Shown piece after piece: positions 15,084-20,639 of a DNA stretch of 20,639 nucleotides. The notes under the pieces were generated by a model that had not been told where the DNA came from, did no database searches, and saw nothing but the letters and a program-made list of their open reading frames with translations. Numbering within the stretch: position 1 is the first letter of the stretch; every line of letters begins with the position of its first letter. The position numbers were made by a program, and so were the translations under genes. The stretch is from CAZNER01 sp964572065 (GTDB taxonomy: Bacteria > Patescibacteriota > Dojkabacteria > JAHIVN01). The stretch lies in NCBI GenBank assembly GCA_964572065.1, contig CAZNER010000033.1, positions 1-20,639 on the forward strand, given 5' to 3'.

Positions 15084-15308
15084 TGCAATACTCGGAAGAC
15101 TCCTCTGAGTGCAAAGTAAGCGAAAGCTGATTAAATTGGGAGAAGTTATTAGTTTACTTCGGGTAAGCCCGAAATAGCTGACATTCTACATTTCTAAAAG
15201 TGTAGGAAAAAGAGGATATAACAGACTGAGTTATATCAAATTAAGGTGGTACCATCTATTTAGAAAGTATTATTTATAGATCCTTGTGTAAAATTTTATA
15301 CAAGGATT
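15084..15308 (+). promoter_or_regulatory. T-box riboswitch controlling leuS
   Basis: The T-box core AAGGTGGTACCA (15243-15254) matches the conserved AGGGTGGNACC element. Its TGGT would pair with the ACCA end of uncharged tRNA-Leu (discriminator A). The antiterminator is AAGG/CCTT plus TCTAT/ATAGA around this bulge, and it competes with the terminator for CCTT (15282-15285). Upstream hairpins: 15090-15110 (7-bp stem, loop AGACTCC containing Leu codon CTC at 15100-15102), about 15149-15179, 15184-15207, and 15215-15237 (8 bp, loop AGACTGA). No long canonical Stem I is evident, so the specifier seems to lie in a short hairpin loop, as in ultrashort Stem I T-boxes (inference). The expected effect is readthrough when leucine is scarce. 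Confidence 0.88.
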
Positions 15309-15313
15309 TTTTT
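15280..15313 (+). terminator. Intrinsic terminator of the leuS T-box
   Basis: Arms 15280-15293 and 15294-15307 are complementary over 14 bases with one G-U; the central AAAATTTT forms the loop. A run of seven T (15307-15313) follows. It shares CCTT with the antiterminator, so the two are mutually exclusive. Confidence 0.9.
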
Positions 15314-15438
15314 GTTATGTATTTGAAAGATTTAATAAATAACAGAATTGTAACAGAGAATTCAGTCTAAAATTTTAATTTTTTAAGTTTGAATTTTGTA
15401 ATTGTTATTAAATATATAAGAATAGATTTGAACAGAAA

Positions 15439-15467
15439 TTGAATATAAAGATAAAATTGTTTATAAT
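15439..15467 (+). promoter_or_regulatory. Possible second leuS promoter downstream of the T-box
   Basis: TTGAAT (15439-15444), a 17-nt spacer and TATAAT (15462-15467) would start RNA near 15474, 17 nt before the leuS ATG, outside T-box control. The rest of 15314-15490 is plain AT-rich leader. Chance occurrence in such AT-rich DNA is possible. Confidence 0.4.
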
Positions 15468-15490
15468 TTAAAATATTAAAAAATACCCAG

Positions 15491-17998
15491 ATGAAAAAAT
15501 ATAATCATAAACAAATCGAGAAAGGATGGCGGAAGGATTGGGAGGAAAAAGGGATAAATAAATACGATATGGATAAAGCTGATAAGCCATATTTCAATCT
15601 TATGATGTTTCCATATCCCTCTGCCGAAGGATTACACGTAGGCAACATGTATGCTTTTACAGGAAGTGATATTTGGGGAAGATACAAGAAGATGAATGGA
15701 TATGATGTGTTTGAACCTATTGGATTAGATGGATTTGGAATACATAGTGAGAATTATGCTATTAAAATAGGAGAACATATACATGATGTTTCTAAAAGAA
15801 CTGAGAAGCATTTTTATCATCAGTTGAGGATGACTGGGAATCAATATGATTGGTCTAGAACAGTAGAAACATATAAACCGGATTATTATAAATGGACTCA
15901 ATGGTTGTTTGTTCAGATGTTTAAACATGGTCTTGCTTATAGAAAGAAAGCAAAGGTGAACTGGTGTCCTTCATGCAAAACTGTTCTTTCAGATGAGCAG
16001 GTTGAAGGAGGAATTTGCGAGAGATGTAAAACAGAGACAGTAAAGAAAGATATGGAACAATGGTTTTGGAAGATTACTGAATATGCTGAGCGATTATTAA
16101 AAAACTTGGAATGGATGGATTGGAGTGAGGATGTAAAATTAGGGCAGAAGAATTGGATAGGGAAGAGTGAAGGTGCAGAATTGATGTTTAAAATTGTTGA
16201 TGAGGAGAATACTAAAGTAATTGAAGAGTTAAAAGTATTTACCACTAGACCTGATACTATGTACGGCGCTACATTTATGGTTGTAGCTCCGGAGCATAAA
16301 ATTATAGAAAAGAACAAAAATATTATTAAGAATTTGTCTGAAGTAGAGACATATATAGAGAAAGCTAGAAAGAAAAGTGATTTAGAAAGAACAAATTTAA
16401 ATAAAAATAAGACTGGGGTTTTAATTAAAGGAATTAAAGCTATTAATCCGGCAAATGGTAAAAAGATTCCAATTTTTGTAGCTGATTATGTTTTAATTAG
16501 TTATGGAGAAGGAGCTATTATGGGGGTTCCTTCAAATGATAATAGGGACAATGAGTTTGCAAAGAAATATAAACTTGAAATTGTTCCAGTCATTAAACCA
16601 CCGATAGATTACGTATCAACTAAATGGAGTAATTCACGGCAAGAAGAAGATATAAAATTTGATAGATCAAAAGTGATGAAAGGAGAGCAAGTTTATTCAG
16701 ATTGTATTGGTGAGTGTATTAACTCCGATCTTTTTAATGGTATTAAGATACATAAAGAATATGATGAAATAATTAAAATTATTGAGGAACAGAGTTGGGG
16801 CAAAAAGGCTGTAACTTATAAGCTCAGAGACTGGTGTATATCACGCCAACGATACTGGGGACCGCCAATTCCTATGATTTATTGCAAAAAGTGTGGATGG
16901 CAGCCGGTTCCAGAAAAAGATCTTCCTGTATTATTACCTGATATTGAGAAGTATAAAGATATACTGCCTGATGGCAGCGGTAAAGGACCACTGGCAAGAT
17001 TGGATTCTTTTTATAAAGTTAAGTGTCCTAAATGCGGAAAAACAGCCCGAAGAGAAACTGATGTTTCAGATCCTTTTGTTGATTCATGCTGGTACTTTTT
17101 ACGTTATCCATCGACAGAATTTAACAATGTCCCTTTTGATAAAAATAGAACTAAAAAATGGCTGCCTGTAGATATGTATATTGGCGGAAAGGAGCATACT
17201 GTACTGCATCTGCTTTATTCAAGATTTATCACAATGGCATTAAATGACCAAGGGTATATAGATTTTGAGGAACCATTTGAGAGATTTTTTGGTCATGGAT
17301 TATTGATTAAAGAAGGAGCTAAGATGAGTAAATCAAAGGGAAATGTTATAAATCCTGATGAATATATTGATAAATATGGAGCAGATGCTGTAAGAATGTA
17401 TCTTATGTTTTTAGGAGATTTCGAACAAGGGGGAGACTGGAGAGATACCGGTATGAAAGGAATGTACAGATTTGTTCAGAAAGTGTGGAGGTTATTTGAA
17501 AAGTTTGATGTAGATGGTAAAGGTATAGACGATTTGTCTTTTATGCATAAGAGTATAAAAAGAGTAGGTGAGGAGATAGAAAAGATAAGTTATAACACAG
17601 CAATAGCTAAGATAATGGAATTTGTAAACTGGTATGCAGATAATGGGAGGGAGTTTTCTAAGAAAGAAAGACAAACTGTATTAAGCAATTTAGCTTTATT
17701 GATGGCTCCTTTTGCTCCTTTTTTATCAGAAGAACTATGGTATAAGTTGGGTAATAAGGATAGTATCCACCAACAGAGTTGGCCAGATTACGATAAAAAT
17801 TTAGTTAAAAGTAAGAAAGTAACTATAGCTGTTCAAATTAATGGTAAGCTTCGTGATACGATAAAGGTATCTTTTGGAGCTTCTAAAGAAGATGTAATAA
17901 ATCTTGCGAATAAGTCGGAAAAGATAAAAAAGTATAAAAATGGTAAAGTTAAGAAAGCTATTTTTGTAGAAAATAGGGTATTAAATTTTGTTATTTAG
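15491..17998 (+). CDS. leuS: Leucyl-tRNA synthetase
   Basis: The 835-aa class I synthetase charges tRNA-Leu with leucine. The HIGH-type motif is HVGN (49-52) in PYPSAEGLHVGNMYAF, and the KMSKS loop is KMSKS (611-615) followed by KGNVINPDEY. A zinc module CPSC..CERC lies near 158-180, and a second CKKC..CPKC pair follows the editing region. The CP1 editing domain is present (TTRPDTMYGATFMVVAPEH, and the later GVPSNDNRDNEF with the usual conserved Asp). The C-terminal anticodon-binding and LeuRS tail domains complete the protein. Length is standard. Control is by the T-box leader upstream. There is no Shine-Dalgarno before the ATG (AATACCCAG). Confidence 0.98.
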   Translation: MKKYNHKQIEKGWRKDWEEKGINKYDMDKADKPYFNLMMFPYPSAEGLHVGNMYAFTGSDIWGRYKKMNGYDVFEPIGLDGFGIHSENYAIKIGEHIHDVSKRTEKHFYHQLRMTGNQYDWSRTVETYKPDYYKWTQWLFVQMFKHGLAYRKKAKVNWCPSCKTVLSDEQVEGGICERCKTETVKKDMEQWFWKITEYAERLLKNLEWMDWSEDVKLGQKNWIGKSEGAELMFKIVDEENTKVIEELKVFTTRPDTMYGATFMVVAPEHKIIEKNKNIIKNLSEVETYIEKARKKSDLERTNLNKNKTGVLIKGIKAINPANGKKIPIFVADYVLISYGEGAIMGVPSNDNRDNEFAKKYKLEIVPVIKPPIDYVSTKWSNSRQEEDIKFDRSKVMKGEQVYSDCIGECINSDLFNGIKIHKEYDEIIKIIEEQSWGKKAVTYKLRDWCISRQRYWGPPIPMIYCKKCGWQPVPEKDLPVLLPDIEKYKDILPDGSGKGPLARLDSFYKVKCPKCGKTARRETDVSDPFVDSCWYFLRYPSTEFNNVPFDKNRTKKWLPVDMYIGGKEHTVLHLLYSRFITMALNDQGYIDFEEPFERFFGHGLLIKEGAKMSKSKGNVINPDEYIDKYGADAVRMYLMFLGDFEQGGDWRDTGMKGMYRFVQKVWRLFEKFDVDGKGIDDLSFMHKSIKRVGEEIEKISYNTAIAKIMEFVNWYADNGREFSKKERQTVLSNLALLMAPFAPFLSEELWYKLGNKDSIHQQSWPDYDKNLVKSKKVTIAVQINGKLRDTIKVSFGASKEDVINLANKSEKIKKYKNGKVKKAIFVENRVLNFVI

Positions 17999-18032
17999 CC
18001 AAATTAGCCTTAGATTAAGTTTATTTTAGGAC

Positions 18033-18061
18033 TAGACTTTTACATATTTACAGGTTATAAT
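18033..18061 (+). promoter_or_regulatory. Promoter of the cyclophilin gene
   Basis: TAGACT (18033-18038), a 17-nt spacer and a perfect TATAAT (18056-18061) predict a start near 18068 and a leader of about 33 nt without a Shine-Dalgarno. It lies 35 nt past leuS, so the gene need not depend on the T-box. Confidence 0.65.
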
Positions 18062-18100
18062 ATAGAAGGATATTTCTTATCTAATTTTTTGTTTTGAGCT

Positions 18101-18898
18101 ATGATAAAGGAAAATAAGGATTTCTTTTTATATATTTTGGGAATAATAGCTCTGATTTTTATTACTGTATTATTATTTGACTCATTAGTACCAAATTCAG
18201 ATTCAGAGGAAAATTGTGGATTATTTGGAATAAGATGTTGGATAGAAGAAATTCAGAATAAGGAAAAGATTTACTCTGAAGTTCCAGAGATAGAAATAGA
18301 TACAAGTAAGGATTATAAAGCAGAAGTTGAAACTAGTATAGGTACATTTGAAATCGATTTATATGAAAAGAATGCTCCTGTGACAGTTAATAATTTTGTT
18401 TTTCTTGTAAATGAAGATTATTATGATAATGTTAAATTTCATAGGGTAGTAAAGGATCTATTGGTGCAGGCAGGTGATAGAAATACATTAGATTCAGATC
18501 CAGATAATGACGGAGAAGGGGGACCAGGATATGAATTTGGGGATGAGATAAATTGGGATAGCCTGGATTTTTCGAATGCTAAAAGGCAACAGTTAGAAAA
18601 TTTAGGATTTGATAATGATGCTGATGTTGTTTCCAAAAATTTAACATATAGATCGGTTGCGATGGCAAATAGCGGTCCTGATAGCAATGGAAGTCAATTT
18701 TTTATAATCACAGCTTCTTCATCAGAAGATCAAACAGTAAACGGATTAGAAGGAAGACACACTGTTTTTGGAGAGATAACATCAGGCTGGGATGTTATTG
18801 AAGAGATAAATGACCTAGATGTCGATGATCCCACCTCAAATTCCCCTAAACCTATAGAGGATGTTTCAATTATTAATATTGAAATAAAAGTATCCTGA
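18101..18898 (+). CDS. Membrane-anchored cyclophilin-type peptidyl-prolyl isomerase
   Basis: The 265-aa protein has an N-terminal transmembrane anchor (about 8-30, LYILGIIALIFITVLLF), a charged linker and a cyclophilin domain from about 70 to the end. It catalyses cis-trans isomerisation of prolyl bonds, probably on exported proteins outside the membrane. FHRVVKDLLVQAGD contains the catalytic Arg and the conserved Gln, but Leu replaces the usual Phe of GFMxQGGD. SNGSQFFI and GRHTVFGEI are the other signature blocks. An insertion of about 35 residues (from EINWDSLDF to KNLTYRSVAM) separates them. The acidic Asp/Gly-rich DSDPDNDGEGGPG resembles the loop found in many bacterial homologues. It ends with TGA. 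Confidence 0.92.
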   Translation: MIKENKDFFLYILGIIALIFITVLLFDSLVPNSDSEENCGLFGIRCWIEEIQNKEKIYSEVPEIEIDTSKDYKAEVETSIGTFEIDLYEKNAPVTVNNFVFLVNEDYYDNVKFHRVVKDLLVQAGDRNTLDSDPDNDGEGGPGYEFGDEINWDSLDFSNAKRQQLENLGFDNDADVVSKNLTYRSVAMANSGPDSNGSQFFIITASSSEDQTVNGLEGRHTVFGEITSGWDVIEEINDLDVDDPTSNSPKPIEDVSIINIEIKVS

Positions 18899-18971
18899 TA
18901 TCATACTCAGTTCGTGTTCTCAGAATACTATAAAGCTTAAAATCAATTATTGATTTTATCTTTGTATTAAT

Positions 18972-19562
18972 ATGGGGGATTTTATTAAGAAAAATAAAAT
19001 TAATTTTATTCTCTTGTTAGCTATATTCGTTATCTTTATTGGACTATTAGTATTTTTACGCCTAGAAGGGATTGATAAAGAGGATGAGAGTTTGATTATA
19101 AATAAATGTAATGATGAGGCGGAAGAACAAGAGCAGAAAGCAACAGTTAAAGTTGATATACAGGGTAGTGTTGTTACTCCTGGTGTTTATGAATTCGAAG
19201 ATGGAGATATAATAGATGATGCTTTAAGAAAGGCTGGGGGTTTATTAGAAACGGCTGACTATGGGTATGTGGATAAGAATATTAATAGAGCGGAAACTTT
19301 AAAAGATCAGCAGAAGATTTATATCCCTGCTAAGGAAGAGACTAGTGTTGATAATGTTGATACCAAAAATAGTTATACTTCTGGGAAGATAAATATTAAT
19401 ACTGCTTCTTTGAGTGAATTAGATAATCTTCCTGGAATTGGACCTTCATACGCTCAAAAAATAATAGATGGAAGACCGTATGAAAAAATAGAAGATATAA
19501 AAAATATAAAAGGTATTGGAGATGCAACATTTGAGAAAATAAAAGAGGATATAACTATCTAG
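18972..19562 (+). CDS. comEA: ComEA competence DNA-binding protein
   Basis: The 196-aa protein has one N-terminal transmembrane helix (about 11-29), an SLBB domain (about 58-120, VDIQGSVVTPGVYEFEDGDII) and a C-terminal helix-hairpin-helix pair (139-196). The signature NINTASLSELDNLPGIGPSYAQKII is followed by IEDIKNIKGIGDATFEKI. ComEA binds incoming double-stranded DNA on the outer face of the membrane and hands it to ComEC. The gene order comEA-comEC with a 33-nt gap is the classical competence pair. No Shine-Dalgarno is seen before the ATG. A perfect AT palindrome AAAATCAATTATTGATTTT (18939-18957) precedes it. Confidence 0.95.
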   Translation: MGDFIKKNKINFILLLAIFVIFIGLLVFLRLEGIDKEDESLIINKCNDEAEEQEQKATVKVDIQGSVVTPGVYEFEDGDIIDDALRKAGGLLETADYGYVDKNINRAETLKDQQKIYIPAKEETSVDNVDTKNSYTSGKININTASLSELDNLPGIGPSYAQKIIDGRPYEKIEDIKNIKGIGDATFEKIKEDITI

Positions 19563-19595
19563 GTTTTTATATTTGATCTATTATTGTTCGAAGAA

Positions 19596-20639
19596 ATGAT
19601 AAATAAAGTATTAAATATATTTTTTAGGCCCTTTTTAACGTTACAACTTTTTAATATTTCCTTTTCATTTTGTATAGGTATTATTATTGCAAATATTATT
19701 ACTACAAATATACTCATAATCTTATTTATATTACTTCTTCTTATATTTATCTTAGTATTTATATTTTTATCAAATAAAAGTGTCGTATTATCGTTAGGTT
19801 TATTTATTCTATTTTTACTAATAGGCTCTTTTAGATTATTTGTATTTAGAAGTGTTACTGAAGGTAAAAATTGTGTCTATAGATTTAATGGGCAGGAGGT
19901 ATTATTAGAGGGAAAGGTAGATCAGAAAATGTCGGATAGGAAATATGTAATAAAACCGAATAAGATAGTATTAGTAAAGTATAATAATACAATAAGCAAG
20001 TTAAGAGGGAAGGTGATAGTTAAGACAGATAGTCGAATAAGGTTAAGCAATAATAATGTAATTACTATAAGGGGGATATTAAAAGAGCCAGAAGATTTTG
20101 ATGGTTTTTCCTACAAGTCTTATTTGAAGATAAAAGGTATATATTCTATTTTAAGTGTAGATAAAATTGTTAATGTAAGTGAAAATGGTAAGAAAGTAAG
20201 TATAGATGAATTAAAAATAGGTAAAGAAAAATTAGTAAATGATATTAATGAAATATTATCTGTAAATAATGGTTCATTACTTTCGGGTATAGTTTTTGGT
20301 GGAAATGAATCTATGAGTGAAGAATTTGAAAATGCTTTGAGTAGAACGGGTACAACTCATATAATAGCAGTTTCTGGTTATAATATAAATGTGCTTATAA
20401 CTTCAATAAATTTTCTAAATATTTTGATTAATAGAAGAAGACTTACAATTATTACTATTGTATTTATTTTTTTATTTACATGTTTTGTTGGTGTGGGGAA
20501 TATTCCTGTTGTAAGAGCAGGATTAATGGGTATCTCATTAATGATAAGTAGGTTAGTTGGTAAAAAAGGAGCAATTTTAGTTTCTTTATCATTAACTATA
20601 GCGATTTTATTATTATTTAATCCATTAATATATAAGTTA
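19596..20639 (+). CDS. comEC: ComEC DNA-uptake channel, N-terminal part (runs off window)
   Basis: The reading frame stays open from ATG 19596 to the last base (348 codons) with no stop. It begins with hydrophobic helices (about 15-85), followed by a soluble beta-rich domain as in DUF4131. PEDFDGFSYKSYLKIKGIY matches the family P-x-x-F-D-x-x-x-Y-L segment. The competence domain then starts with SGIVFGGNESM, ALSRTGTTHIIAVSGYNIN (His255) and further helices. ComEC forms the inner-membrane channel for single-stranded DNA in transformation. The C-terminal metallo-beta-lactamase-like nuclease domain, if present, lies outside. A -10-like TATTAT (19579-19584) sits 11 nt before the ATG; there is no Shine-Dalgarno. 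Confidence 0.94.
   Translation, partial: MINKVLNIFFRPFLTLQLFNISFSFCIGIIIANIITTNILIILFILLLLIFILVFIFLSNKSVVLSLGLFILFLLIGSFRLFVFRSVTEGKNCVYRFNGQEVLLEGKVDQKMSDRKYVIKPNKIVLVKYNNTISKLRGKVIVKTDSRIRLSNNNVITIRGILKEPEDFDGFSYKSYLKIKGIYSILSVDKIVNVSENGKKVSIDELKIGKEKLVNDINEILSVNNGSLLSGIVFGGNESMSEEFENALSRTGTTHIIAVSGYNINVLITSINFLNILINRRRLTIITIVFIFLFTCFVGVGNIPVVRAGLMGISLMISRLVGKKGAILVSLSLTIAILLLFNPLIYKL

Noticed and set aside
16893..17171. 92-aa plus-strand ORF inside leuS
   Set aside because: It is in another frame of the conserved LeuRS catalytic region and resembles no known protein.

Overview
The window is an AT-rich stretch of a bacterial chromosome, most likely from a Candidate Phyla Radiation (Patescibacteria-type) organism. 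This placement is an inference. It rests on a 16S 3' part that departs from normally invariant positions (including a C1404U/G1497A pair swap), hairpin insertions in 23S, a reduced gene set, and a shortage of Shine-Dalgarno sequences. Genes end in TAA, TAG and TGA, so the standard code applies. I cannot name the phylum from sequence reading alone.

Layout. 1-4558 is an rRNA operon: 16S 3' part, tRNA-Ile(GAU), tRNA-Ala(UGC), 23S and 5S. The spacer carries a boxA antiterminator inside a long stem that flanks 23S. Only about 31 nt after 5S, with no terminator, lies the gene for ribosomal protein S1 (4590-5801). It is the only gene here with a clear Shine-Dalgarno sequence. Next come clpC (5875-8343), a convergent C45/AAT-like Ntn-hydrolase gene (8379-9488, minus strand), and divergent radA (9580-10908). 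The radA-rho interval holds a strongly structured RNA of about 187 nt with its own consensus promoter (11004-11190), which I do not recognise. rho follows (11397-12659), then a membrane-anchored LysM/M23 cell-wall endopeptidase (12736-13911).

13912-15490 is RNA-rich. It contains tRNA-Ala(CGC), a decayed tRNA-Ala copy whose anticodon arm is replaced by a palindrome also found in 23S, a small coding relic, tRNA-Ala(GGC), and a T-box riboswitch with terminator. The T-box controls leuS (15491-17998). Last come a membrane-anchored cyclophilin (18101-18898), comEA (18972-19562) and the 5' part of comEC (19596 to the window end).

The genes cover translation (rRNA, tRNAs, S1, LeuRS), transcription termination (Rho), protein quality control (ClpC, cyclophilin), recombination (RadA), wall remodelling (LysM/M23) and DNA uptake (ComEA/ComEC). 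The most unusual signals are regulatory or structural: the unidentified RNA before rho, the compact leuS T-box with a leucine codon in a 7-nt hairpin loop, a 15-nt palindrome shared by 23S helices and a tRNA pseudogene, a duplicated hairpin inside 23S, S1 placed as a tail of the rRNA operon, and a recurring extended -10 promoter that yields nearly leaderless mRNAs.
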